Positions 31,442 through 43,044 of a stretch of 64,000 nt of DNA are shown piece by piece; position 1 is the first letter of the stretch, and every line of letters begins with the position of its first letter. A program made the position numbers and the translations under genes. This DNA is from Podospora pseudocomata (lineage: Eukaryota; Ascomycota; Sordariomycetes; Sordariales; Podosporaceae). The notes under the pieces were generated by a model. That model saw nothing but the letters and a program-made list of their open reading frames with translations. It searched no databases and had not been told where the DNA came from. Location: NCBI RefSeq assembly GCF_035222375.1, contig NC_085888.1, positions 1,860,001 to 1,924,000 of the forward strand, in the 5' to 3' direction.

Positions 31442-32531
31442 ATGTCAACCACCACACCACCCCCAGCTCCGGCGGCTCCAGCAGCAACAACGGCACCGAA
31501 TGCCGCTGCCGCCGCCAACCCAGACCCGGTATCCCAACTCTTCTCCGTCAAAGGCATCGTAGCCCTCATCACAGGAGGCGGCACCGGTATCCTACCTATC
31601 TCCACCCTCCCTTACTCATGTGACCATGTATTAACCAACCCTCATAGGAATCGGCCTCATCCTCACCCGCACCCTCGCCCTCGGGGGCGCATCAAGGATC
31701 TACATCCTCGGCCGCCGGCTTCCCGTTCTTCAATCCGCCGCGACGTCTGTCAACGCCCTCGTCGGCAAGAACGTAGTAATCCCTCTATACTGCGACATCA
31801 CCTCTCGCATCTCCATCTCGTCCACCGTTTCTGTCATCTCCTCCGACCTAGGCTACATCAACCTCCTGATCTGCAACGCTGGCATCGGCGGCCCGCAAGT
31901 CCTCCTTTCTTCCACCACCCCGAACTCCCTGGAAGAGTTCCAACAACAGCAGATGGACACCGTGGCTGGCTGGGAGGAAACAATGAGGGCAAACGTGACA
32001 GGGGTGTGGTTCACGGCCATGGGGTTCTTGTCGCTGTTGGAAAAAGGGAATCATACGGAATGGGGAAAGGGGGGTGTGAGCTCTCAGGTTATTGTTATGA
32101 GTTCAATTGCTGGGTTTAATAAAAAGGCACCCGGGGGTTGGGCGTATGGGGCGAGCAAGGCGGCGGCTACGCATGTGGGTAAGATGTTGAGTGGGTTGGT
32201 TACTGAGTGGGGGATGAGGGCCAATGTTGTTTGTCCGGGGTGTGAGTTTTACCTTGGCCACCTGGTGTTGGGGAGATTGGGCCGCTGACAGGAAATAGTG
32301 TTCCCGAGTGAGATGGCGGCGCCGATTGTGGAAGCAGCTGGGGGTTCGATGACGGGGGGTGGGGTGATTCCCCTGGATAAGAGCGTTGTTCCTTTGGGGA
32401 GGATGGGGGATGAGAAGGATATGGCGGGGCAGATTTTGTATTTGGCTTCGAGGGCGGGGGCGTATTGTAATGGGAATGTGGTTTTGGTTGATGGGGGGAG
32501 GTTGGGGACTTTTCCCAGTGCTGGGTATTAG
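31442..32531 (+). CDS. Short-chain dehydrogenase/reductase (SDR)
   Basis: Three exons: 31442-31586, 31648-32241 and 32299-32531; 323 residues. Introns use donors GTATCC and GTGAGT, acceptors CATAG and AATAG. It is a classical NAD(P)-dependent SDR: the cofactor motif TGGGTGIG is rebuilt across intron 1. The stabilising CNAG follows in LLICNAGIGGP, the catalytic Ser lies in VMSSIAG, and the YxxxK pair in WAYGASKAAA. Downstream, NVVCPGLFPSEM (joined by splicing) and the C-terminal NVVLVDGGRL are family-typical. A ~30-residue Ala/Pro/Thr-rich N-terminal extension precedes the Rossmann fold. A basic/acidic prediction of substrate is not possible; fungal homologues are annotated only as oxidoreductases. 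No biosynthetic neighbours suggest a pathway. Confidence 0.9.
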
Positions 32532-35500
32532 GGGGGATACCTCGGGGGGTGTCGTGGGTGCATGTTGATAGAACTCTGGGGTATATATGTGGGTAGGTAG
32601 GTGATGGTGGTGGGAGCGTATATTGTCATGAGAAGACAGGATGGTGGGACTCTGCTTGAATTGGTCTCAAAAACTGTCTTTCAAAGCCTTGCCCCCAAAT
32701 CTGTAGTTGACGTATGTGGTTAAAGCTCGCTGTTACACAACTCAGGTGATGAGCAAAGCAAGATAGTGAGAATATGTCTCAACGTCTTTACATATGCACA
32801 GTTTTCCACACAGCTTTCACGCCCCGCCCTCCCCTCGAAGACACCAACGTCAGCCCTATAGCTACACAGCCCAATCAAGATAGGGGTTCGCATGTAACTT
32901 GGGTGATGTCGTGGACCCCTGAACCCTTGATCTTCTTCCCTCCCGTTAGATCTCCGCTCCCGTTCTATCCCCGCCCTGCCCGGCTGGCCGGACACCTACC
33001 CATCACCGGCATAATCGGACACCCGGTGACGAATCTTGTGCCTCTTTTTGGGTACTGCTGTGTGGTGTAGATGTACTAAATACCTACTCATATAACTGTT
33101 GAGAATTGTACCTGCCGAAGAAGCCTCACCTCTCAGGGGGGGGGAATGTAGTCCGGTAGCACAAGCTTTTCAGAGTCCCTTCTTTTATGCCTATTTTGGT
33201 AGGGTTTTTCTTTTTTTTTCTTGGGCCGGAGCCCGGAGCTGACGAGAGACATTCATAGTCTTGATGTATATACTCCCCAATGTTCAACATCACTCAGGGT
33301 GGGTTGTCCGGGAAGTTCGGTCTAGAGGTCCGGTCGCGGTGGTTTGTTCTGTTGTTGAACCTCTCATCTTAGCCATCACAATACAATTCCTGGTGTTATT
33401 TTTTTGTTGAAGATTCTTGGCGACCCTACCAGTCTTCAACCGAAACCCACAGACCGCCTCCTGCCCTGTGCGCTAGAAGTACAGAGAATGCGGGTCAGCT
33501 TTTGCGGGTGACGTCACACCCTCTTAGGTAAGCCGATGGATGAAACGCCGTTTCTGGTGTGAAAGGTTGAGAGCCAAACCGACCCGATAGGAACTGGGCC
33601 AACAAACAATGGGCTTTTGGTATCAAAGGAGCTCCTGGAAGGAAATACGATAGGAGTTAGGAGATTTCGCGCGACGGGGGAACGGATAAGTGATCCCGTT
33701 GCGTTTGGCAGGATGGACATCTTTATCGATCAAGCACGAGGCGCGAAATGGCGAAGCGCTAGACAGGAAGGACTCCGCAATCTGCCCGCAAGGGAAACCA
33801 ACCGAGCGGGGGACCCACCTCACTCCCGGCGATTCGGGGCCCCGCGTTTTTGTGTGTGTGGGTGTGTGTGATGGAGACGACCCCGGCAGTGTGGGAGGGT
33901 CCGGAGATGCGGGTGACTATTATCAAAAGGGTCCACTGTTGAGGTTCTGAATAAGAGATTTGAGGAAGGTTTATAATTGAGGGTGTTCTAGTGGCTGTGT
34001 GGGAGATATCCACTGGCTGGTTTTGATAGTTGTAGCGTGGTGGTCGTGGGTAGTTGAGTCTTGTGTTGGTGGGGTTGCATGTGCCAGAGGAGGAAGACGT
34101 CAACATCGAAAGTGCTGATCAGCAGAGGGGGAGCTCACTGCTCAATGGGTTGTCGTCAAACATCTGAAGATGAGAAAGGAGGGGTAAACGCCATGGCAGT
34201 CGGCAGGAACAGGAACCATTCATCTTCAAATGGTGGTGTCCTCCTGCCTGCCGACCTTCCCATTCTTCCCCTCTTCTGCCCTCCATCTCGAGGGAGAGCT
34301 GTTGTCCTACCAGCTCCCGGTTCCCCAAATCGGGCATTCAGTGTATGTATACTCTTTTTTGATTCCACAAACTTTCTCATCCGGATGGGAGTTTGTGTAA
34401 GCTCCGATAAATGGAATGACGTTGGGGAGTCCGATGACGGGGGCGTATCAGATTGATATCAACCACCACAAAATATTTGATACGAACAGAAGAGATATCA
34501 AGAGACGGGTGCTGCCATATGTACCAGATAAATACCGAGAAACCCCGCTCTTGAATATAATGGTGGACGCGAATGCACACTCTCTCACAAGCCAGCCAGC
34601 CAGCCTGTGAGAAAGGCACGGCATCAGGATATGGTCACCTCGAAACGGGCCCAAGCACCGCGCCAGAAGAGAAGTCACAGATATCACAGTCTTTTCTTCT
34701 TTACATACAGAACGTGTGTACCTGAGGCAATGAATAATGGAAAGGTACCTGGTGCCAAAGTTTAAATCTGAGAAATAGGTCGACCAGGAAGCCACCGTCA
34801 AACACAAAACCCAAGGACCCCCTCACTTACACTGACTGGCAAGAAGCTCCTCCTCCCTTTCACTGACACAAGCACATCTGGACCGCCGCCGACGGGAGGG
34901 ACGCCTTGGTTGCAGCCCAGACAGGCCACACCACACCACACACCGTTTACTTTCCGTCGTCGCTGCTGCTGCCATTTCATTCCATAAATACAAATTGCGA
35001 CCGACCGACCGACCTACCAGCCATATCTTTTTCTCTTTAAAAAAGCTCGACTGAATCCCCCCCTCAGCCCGCAGCCTCCCCCCATCCTTTGTTCTTGACT
35101 CCTTTTTGCCCGAACACGACAAACAAGGAACACACATACACACACAACTCCCAGATCAAACTTCAATTTTTGACTATCCTAAGAAACTTGGCCTCCTTTT
35201 ATCCTATCAATTGCTATACACATTAGAAACTCTTGATCCCCCATTTCCATTTCACCGCGACGTGTGCGGTCTCCTTGGCCACGGCATTCCCGGTTATCCC
35301 AACAAAAGAAAAACCCCATCATCCTAACCACCAAGTCCGTACGGCCGGCGTCCCGTTTCTGGAGTGCACACACGCGACGACCCCGCCGCTTCTACCTTAG
35401 CTCCCATTTTAGTACCTACCACTACGAGCTTGTTGTACCTCTGCTACCCTAGCTTCGCAGCTGTCACAGGACGAACCGAGCTACCCTCAGACCGAAAGCT

Positions 35501-36351
35501 TCTGCTTTCTTGTCGTCACGGGACTTTCTAGCGACCGAAGATCACAACGTTCTGTTTTTCTAGGGGAATTATACCGATACTTACTGTACCTTTCATCTCC
35601 AGGTAGGTTATTGCTTTCTTCACATGGCATCTTGTACAAGACTGGTTGGGACCCTGGGATATATTGCCGACCCCTACTCCCGCACTTACACATGGGATCG
35701 AGCTCCACCAAACCCGCGGCCCCGAGACGGCTCTAAAGTTTCCCGGGGCTTGATGCCGGACAGTCCCCCCTTCGTTTTCCGAGACTTTGGCCAACTCGAT
35801 CCAAACAAAGTGACGAAAAGCCCGCGACCGCAAGCCCACCACGCCGAGCGCTTGTTGCCGACCAAAACCGGGGGCAGGGGGGGCCCCGCTCCCCTTCTTG
35901 GCGCCGTCAACAACTCACTTGAACCAAAACCACCATGACGGCACTGACGTCGGCTGGTCACCCCCCCTTCCCCCCATGCGTCCGGAGGACGAGTTGATTG
36001 CCGGATTCTTGCCCGGGTGGATTTTCTGCACATCTTACCAAAAAGAAGAACAAACCAGGTCGGCTAACTTGATGTGTGTGAAGAGTGTGTTGTTGTGCTT
36101 CGCGCTTTGAAAGGACTGCCTATTCGACCGTGTACGTTTACCGAATCGCGAGCTGCTTGCTCTACCACTTGCTTTGTGATATAATAAGTTGGGGTAAAAG
36201 GTTTCAACTTGGAAAGCAAAAACAAGAGCTGGTCAGCAACCCTTTTTTTCTCCTCCCCTTTCCTCAGCCACTCTCCCTCCCCATTGTTTTGGTTTATATT
36301 TGCCTGTTGTTGGTCTTTCGTCGTTTTTGAATACAACGCCGGCCGCCCGTC
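32532..36351. other. 3.8-kb gene-free interval
   Basis: This is the longest stretch without a recognisable gene. Open frames are short, overlap on both strands and show no family similarity. Visible features are a C/T-rich tract near 32940-33000, a GT-rich run near 33848-33870, a CGAC tetranucleotide array at about 34999-35014, and pyrimidine-rich sequence from ~36230 to the carrier ATG. Part must be the carrier promoter and 5' leader; the rest could host a non-coding transcript or a gene too diverged to see. Confidence 0.45.
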
Positions 36352-37414
36352 ATGTCCTCATTCAAGCAAGAAGCTGAAGTTGGTCGGACTAGGGGACCCG
36401 AAGCAATGGGATCAATGAAGAACGACAACCTCCCCGCCGCCAGCGATTTCCTCCACACGCCCCTCGTCCGGGCGGCGCTTCCTTTTATCAATGGCGGCCT
36501 CAGCGGGATGGTTGCCACGACGGTGATTCAGCCCGTCGACATGATCAAGGTGCGCATCCAGCTTGCGGGCGAGGGTGTGGCTGGTGGACCGAAGCCGACG
36601 CCCATCTCGGTGACTCGCGACATCTTGGCCAGCGGAAAGGCGCTCGATTTGTATACCGGGCTCTCGGCCGGTCTGCTCAGACAGGCCGTGTACACGACCG
36701 CCCGCATTGGGTTTTTCGACACCTTTATGGGCAGCCTGTCGGCCCGGGCCAAGGCGAACGGAAAGCAGGTTGGCTTTTCGGAGCGTGCCACTGCTGGTTT
36801 GTCGGCCGGTGGTCTGGCTGCCATGCTGGGCAACCCGGCCGATCTGGCGTTGATCCGCATGCAGAGTGATGGGTTGAAGCCGGTGGCCGAAAGGAAGAAT
36901 TACAAGTCTGTGATTGATGCCCTCACTTCGATTGCGAAGAGCGAGGGCGTTGGTGCTCTTTGGGCCGGTGCGGCTCCGACGGTGGTGCGTGCCATGGCGC
37001 TCAACTTTGGGCAGCTGGCTTTCTTCAGCGAGGCCAAGGCGCAGCTGAAGCAGCGGACGCAGTGGTCGGCCAATGCTCAGACTCTGACGGCCAGCGCAGT
37101 GGCTGGGTTCTTTGCTTCGTTTTTCTCCTTGCCGTTTGACTTTGTCAAGACGAGGTTGCAGAAGCAGTCGAGGGGGCCGGACGGGAAGCTGCCTTACAAG
37201 AGCATGGTGGATTGCTTTGCCAAGGTGGCGAAGCAGGAAGGGGTGATGAGGTTTTATAGAGGGTTTGGGACGTATTATGTGAGGATTGCGCCGCATGCGT
37301 AAGTGATTCGTCCCTGGGTGAAGATGACGGTCTTTTGAGACGATGCTGACTGGTGTGTTGTATAGGATGGTCACTTTGATTGTGGCTGATTACCTTGGGT
37401 GGCTGACCAAATAA
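36352..37414 (+). CDS. Mitochondrial 2-oxoglutarate/malate-type carrier
   Basis: Two exons, 36352-37298 and 37366-37414; intron with a GTAAGT donor and TATAG acceptor; 331 residues. It belongs to the mitochondrial carrier family: three tandem ~100-residue repeats, each opening with the signature helix motif (QPVDMIKVR, NPADLALIRMQ and LPFDFVKTRLQ), six transmembrane helices, inner membrane. The YTTARIGFFDTFMG and RMQSDG segments, the latter directly after the second signature, are characteristic of the oxoglutarate/malate carrier branch (SLC25A11 type), which exchanges 2-oxoglutarate for malate or other dicarboxylates. The dicarboxylate carrier is the closest alternative. The last exon supplies the final helix (MVTLIVADYLGWLTK). 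The start is the first ATG; an internal MGSMKN is possible but would shorten only a non-conserved N-terminal extension. Confidence 0.9.
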
Positions 37415-38207
37415 GAGGGAGGGTGATGGGTGATGGGTGATGGGAGATGGATAATGGGGGATGCGGTTGTGGGTGTTGATTGCGTTGGTTTCCTATAAAA
37501 TCATTGTCAGGGTGCATCAAGAGTTTTCTTTTTTTGTCTCTGGCGTTGCTTGGAATTTTCATGTTGGTTTTCTTGTATTGGAGGGTATCAGTTTTTTTTT
37601 TGGTTCTTTTTTTTTTCTTTTTTTTTTTTCCTGTTTTTATACTTAGGTATACCATGGGCCTTGGGTGTGAGTGTGAGAGAGACAAGGCTGTATATAGTTG
37701 GTTATTATTCACAATCCAATATTGAGCTGGTGTATGTAAATTACGAGAGATGTTGTTGGTGATGGGGTATGGTGATGTTTAATATTGGTGATGGTGAGAT
37801 TGGAGATTGATAGATAGTGCACGGGCCACGTTCCCTTATTCGAGCCAAATTCTTTGCCGGTAAAACATCGGAGTTGATTGGATAAGGAAATGCAGGAACG
37901 GGACGTGCACGGGCTTCTTTGATGATCGGGGCAGGAGGTGCAACTGTGGGGAATCTCCAACCGAGCGAAGCTGCTGCTCCCTCCATGAATAAGTTTGGGT
38001 GGTTTTTGTTTCTTTTTTTGCCTGCACATTCCCACGCTCGGATTTGCTTCTTTCTTTCTTTTATGATTTTGGCGGGCTTAAGCATTGATTTGGCAGGCAG
38101 TTCTTTTATTCTTTTGTTGAGTGACAGTTTTGAAGCAGAAAATGTGAGCTTGAGGGAAAGCAAGCAAGCCAGCAAGCAAGCAAGCAGCAAAGCAAAAAAC
38201 CTAAGTT
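37415..38207. other. Carrier 3' flank and PAN2 promoter/leader
   Basis: 793 bp without genes. It has T-runs near 37590-37632 behind the carrier and an AAGC/AGCA-type tetranucleotide repeat at about 38157-38190 immediately upstream of the PAN2 start codon. Confidence 0.55.
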
Positions 38208-41200
38208 ATGGATCCAGATTGGAACGAGGTGAGTTTTTTTTCTTTTTTTTCCTCTCTTGTTATTGCGTGAGAGAGAGAGAGTGTGTGTGTTTGTTCTTGT
38301 TGTTGTTGTTGTCTTTTGATATTGAGCTGGGATATGGGTTGAAAGAAGGAAAGGGAAGAGTGGAGTTGAGTGTGGATGTTGCCCCGCCATGAAGTTGTTG
38401 CTGGCTGGGGGGGGAGGGAATCACGACTCGACTCTCGCGACCTGCACTTTTGGACGCGACGGGGGAAGAGAATATGTCTGGGGATTGAGAGAGAAAGGGA
38501 CCAGATGGCTAATTACTTTTCCGACTGGACGCCACAGGTCAACCGCATCACCTACCCGGTGCCGATGCCGAATGATTTCAGGCATCCCACCACCCATCCG
38601 TCGGCGCATCCGCATTCGCATCATGGAGGTTTACATCAGGGGGTTGTCGGTCAGGTTTATGGAGGGGGGCCTCCTCCGCCGCCGGGGATAGGTGGAGGGG
38701 GGATTGTAGGGGGTGTTGGGGTGGTTGGTTTGCAGCCTGCTACCGCGCTGGCGTTTGATCCCCAGGCTGAGTTGTTGTGGGCTGGGGATTGGAAGGTAGG
38801 TTTATGCCGGAAGGGAAATAGAGGGGGGAAGAGGCTGACGGCTGGGATAGGGACGGGTGACTTCTTTTGCGAACCGAGAGCTCCGACGATACACGGCCTT
38901 CAAGATTCAGATCGACCCGACCGAGGGCCCAGTACAGCAGTTTCTGTTTCACGAAAAGGGGGTGATTGTGCTTGGGAGGAGGGTGGTGCATATGGCTATG
39001 AGGAGAGGCCCGGTCCTGTGGAATATACGGCATGAGGGGATGAAGGACTTGCGCTGCATGAGCTTTACGAGCAAAGGGGCGAGCGAGATTCTGGTGGCCG
39101 GGTGGCAGGACACCATGTTTGTTATCGACGTGGTCAAGGGAGAGGTCACAAAACAAGTGCCGGCGCCACACCACTACAAAATCATGAAGAGGGGAAGGTA
39201 TATCTGTGCTGCGACCGAGACGGGGCGGATCGACATTGTGAACCCGACGACGTTCAAGGTGGAGAAGGAGTGGCAGGCGCATCAAAGCTACATCAACGAT
39301 ATGGATGCGTCGGGGGATTATATCGTCACTTGTGGGGGATCATACAAGCAGCAAGGGCCGGGTTCGTCAAGCAGGGTGCCGGATCCTTATGTCAATGTGT
39401 ATGACTTGAGGAACATGACGTCGATACAACCGATGCCATTCCCTCCCTTGGCCGCATATGTGCGGCTGCATCCGAGGATGCTGACAACGACTATTGTTTC
39501 GTCGCAACAGGGGCAGATGCATGTGGTGGATATTATGAATCCAAACACCACGAATATCAGGTATGCGCATCTGCAGGCGTCGATCAACCTGTTCGAGATC
39601 GCGTCGTCAGGGAGAGCGCTGGTCATTGCGGACAATGACAGGAATATTGCGCTTTGGGGGTCGCCGTCGGACGGGATACAGTTTACTAACATCGGGGCGC
39701 CGATCACGTTTCCTGAACCCGAGGAGCCGGCGCCGCATGTTGACTGGAGTGTTGATGCTCCTTTGAGCACCGTGGGAATGCCATATTACTACGGGACAAT
39801 GCTGTTCTCTGCCTGGCCGGCCGACATCATCTCAGATGCTGGCGCTCCACCACCACAGGTCGACCCGGCCTTGCTCGCCACCCTGAACAAGACAGAGTTT
39901 GGATACTTTGGTCCCAACAAAACAGGTCTTCGACGCAATCAGATCGAAGACACGCGGGCTTCCAAAGCATCCAACAAGTTGCAAGCACCAAAGTTCTTGA
40001 GCGAAAGAGCAAGAGATGGCCCGGTGACAGACAGTCATGTTGATCAGGAAACATTGGCCCAAGATGCCGCAGAGAGCCTGAAGCCGGAACCGCCACCCAT
40101 CTACGGCACACTGGAGATCAAGTACAGCCGGTTTGGCGTTGACGATTTCGACTTTGGCTTCTTCAACAAGACAAAATATGCCGGTCTCGAGAATCAAATC
40201 CCGAACTCGTACGCCAATTCTTTGCTGCAGGTCATGAACTACACCCCTCTTATCCGCAACATGGCCCTTCAGCACGTCGCCACCTCGTGCGTCACAGACC
40301 TCTGCCTCCTGTGCGAGCTTGGGTTTGTCTTTGACATGCTCCAAAAGGCAGACGGCCTGACGTGTCATGCCACGAATCTTTTCAAAACTATTACTGGTAG
40401 AAGCGAATCACAGCCTCTGGACCTTCTCGAAGAAGATCTTCACAGCCACCGGGTATCTTCGACCACGGGCGGAGCTCAGCCAGGTCCTGCCCCCCATACG
40501 AGGGTACAGAACTTGTGCAGGTTTCTCATGGACAAGACGACCGTTGAGTACCAGAGCATTCAGCCCATCTCCACCGCGTTGGAGCGGACGCTGTTGAAGC
40601 TGCCCGACCCTCCAAGCCCGAAGGAATTGACGTCAAAACTACTAACCACCTCTGCGGTTGTCAGAATCAACTGCACAAACTGCCGGACGGAAACGGCAAG
40701 GTCGGGAGATGCTCAAGTCATTGATCTCATTTATCCCCCTCCAAGAACGGCGATTAGGAATGCCAGGGCGCCTCGGACGACGTTCTCCCAGGTGCTCAAG
40801 ATGGGAGTGGAAAAGGAGCTGGGCACCAAGGGCTGGTGCGGCAACTGCAAGCGGTACCAGAGTTTGCAGCTGCGCAAGACTGTCGAGAGCGTTCCGGCGG
40901 TTCTGACCATCAACACTATGATTGTGCAGGAGAACCGCAAGCTCTGGGCCACGCCGGGGTGGCTGCCGGAGGAAATCGGCGTCATAGTGAGCGGCGGGCA
41001 GTTTTTCTGCTACGAAGGCGAGGACCTGAGAGTTCACTTGCAACGGGGCGCGCACGAGATCACGGTGTACTCGCTGATGGGCATGGTGGTGAACATTGAG
41101 CACCCGCCACCGCAGAAGCCGCACCTGGTAGCCATGGTCAACGTGGCGCACTCGGAGCCGACAGCGCCGGCGGAGAGCAAGTGGCACTTGTTCAATGACT

Positions 41201-42315
41201 TTTCCGTCAGGAGGGTGTCGAGCGCCGAGGCGCTGACGTTCAACGCGGCGTGGAAGCTGCCGAGCGTGTTGATGTACCAGATCAAGCAGGCGAACAACAA
41301 GAGCAACATGGAGTGGAGGACGAGGCTGGACACGTCGATTCTGTACAAGGACCTCGGGCCGCCGCCGCAGCAGCAGCAGCATTCGGACGAGAAAAAGACG
41401 TACCGGCTGCTGGACGAGGCGACGGAGAGGCCGGGGCCGGGGACGATTGTGGGGTTGGACACGGAGTATGTCTCGCTGAAGGACCAGGAGATCCAGATCA
41501 ACTCCAACGGGGAGAAGGAGATGCTTCGGCCGATGTGGCTGGCGCTGGGTCGGGTGAGCGTGATCAGGGCGCGGGGGGAGAGGGAGGGGGAGGCGTTTAT
41601 TGACGACTGGATCACCATCAGGGAGCCGGTGCACGATTATCTGACACAGTACTCTGGCATCACGGCCGGGGATCTGGACAGCAGGACGAGCAAGCACACG
41701 CTTGTGACGCTCAAGACGGCGTACAGGAAGATTTGGACGTTGCTGAACCTGGGGGTGACGTTCCTGGGGCATGGGTTGAGGCAGGATTTCAGGGTGATGA
41801 ATATCCATGTGCCGAGGGCGCAGGTGATTGACACGGCCGTCATCTATCACTTGTCGGCCTGGAGGAGGGTGCTGAGCTTGAGTGTGCTGTCGAGGGTGGT
41901 GCTGAAGCAGAAGATTCAGCAGGGGCAGCATGATTCTGTGGAGGATGCGCAGGCTGCGTTGAGGTTGTATAAAAAGTATCAGGAGTACGTGGATGCCGGG
42001 TTGTGGGAGAGGGAGATTGAGCAGATTTACTTGAGGTGTAAGGCTATCGGGTTCAATGCCAAGTTTGAAGGGTCGGGGGATGGTATCATGGGAGGGGGAG
42101 GGATGGTGAAGAGGACGGATACGCCTCCTGTTGGGGGGGCTGTTGGGGCGGCGGATGGGGTGGCTGGGCCGACGACGCCTGTCCGTAAGGCGGCGGTGTT
42201 GGGGACGGCGGGGAGTGTTGGGATGGTGGGATCGGGAGGGTTCGGGAGTGGTGGTGGTGGTGGTGGTGCTTTTACGCCTACGAAGGGGGGCAGTACTGGG
42301 TCGCCTAGGAGATAG
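38208..42315 (+). CDS. PAN2: Pan2, catalytic subunit of the Pan2-Pan3 deadenylase
   Basis: Three exons: 38208-38228 (21 nt, MDPDWNE), 38538-38795 and 38851-42315; 1247 residues. Intron donors are GTGAGT and GTAGGT, acceptors CACAG and GATAG. Pan2-Pan3 performs the first phase of poly(A) shortening and is stimulated by Pab1. Order of domains: N-terminal WD40 region (from VNRITYPVP; LRCMSFTSKG, RYICAATETGRIDIV), the Pan3-binding linker, a catalytically dead ubiquitin-hydrolase-like domain (YAGLENQIPNSYANSLLQVMNY), and a DEDD exonuclease. In the exonuclease, GLDTEYV supplies Asp and Glu, GHGLRQDFRV another Asp, and HDSVEDA the last Asp/His. A ~45-residue His/Gly/Pro-rich insertion separates PNDF from PATALAFD at the N-terminus. 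The final ~90 residues are Gly-rich and not conserved. Confidence 0.95.
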
Positions 42316-43044
42316 GCGACACTGGGCGATGAAGGGAAGGAGGGAAAGGCGGGTGGTCCGGAGGAGGAGAAGAGCGGTCCGGCGGTGGAGGAGAGCGGTG
42401 TTGGAAATCTGTATAGGGGGGTGAGGATACGGAGACGGAGGGAGAGCACTCTTGGGAGTGGGTTCTCTGACGATGATTACAGGCGAGTGAGGATACTGAG
42501 ACGGAGGACGAATGCTCTTCAAAGCGGGTTGTCTTCTGATGGTTCAGAGGTTGGAGTAGATTGGGCGACAGTCACAGGTTAGGTAGACGAGCGAGTTGAA
42601 TTGATGTAAGCGTTTGTGCATTAAACTCGGAGGGTAGTCTGCGTGACTGTGTAGTGGTTGAAATCCGATATGGCTATGAATTGCATCTCTTCCTTGAGGT
42701 ATCATTCACACGAACCTATGGTTGCATTTTCAATAAGATGGCCTGTGACATCTGATAGGTCAACGGCATCTGCTGCAGGTGATGGGCAAGGGGAGAAGTA
42801 TGAGATGTGATTCGCTGGGAATTCAAGACGGTTTAATTTGGAGGTGAAGGCTGGGGTGGCTTCTGCGGTAAGACGTTTTGGAAATTTATTAAAGGTCATC
42901 TTTCCTTTTCAAAATGGGCTCTCGAGCTCGTGATGGGGGTTTTCGGTTGACATCAACGCACATTTTCACGTCGTGCCAGCATTGCCATTGTTGATACGGC
43001 GCAGCAAAAGAAGTCACATAACCATTCACCAACTCAACGTCAAA
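42316..43044. other. Spacer between PAN2 and the P450 gene
   Basis: 729 bp containing the 66-bp duplication and the P450 promoter. A 65-codon open frame (42385-42582) covers the duplication and is Arg-rich; it may be a PAN2 3' UTR artefact. Confidence 0.5.
42421..42552. repeat. 66-bp tandem duplication behind PAN2
   Basis: Two imperfect copies of a 66-bp unit beginning GTGAGGATACNGAGACGG at 42421 and 42487. Sixty-six is a multiple of three, and both copies stay open in one frame (VRIRRRR / VRILRRR), but no gene model is supported. Confidence 0.65.

Noticed and set aside
40642-42522. A 626-codon Arg/Pro/His-rich frame antisense to PAN2
   Set aside because: Composition is that of a shadow of a GC-rich coding strand, and no motif is recognisable.
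42385-42582. 65-codon Arg-rich frame after PAN2
   Set aside because: Explained by the 66-bp duplication in a PAN2 3' flank; no independent gene signal.
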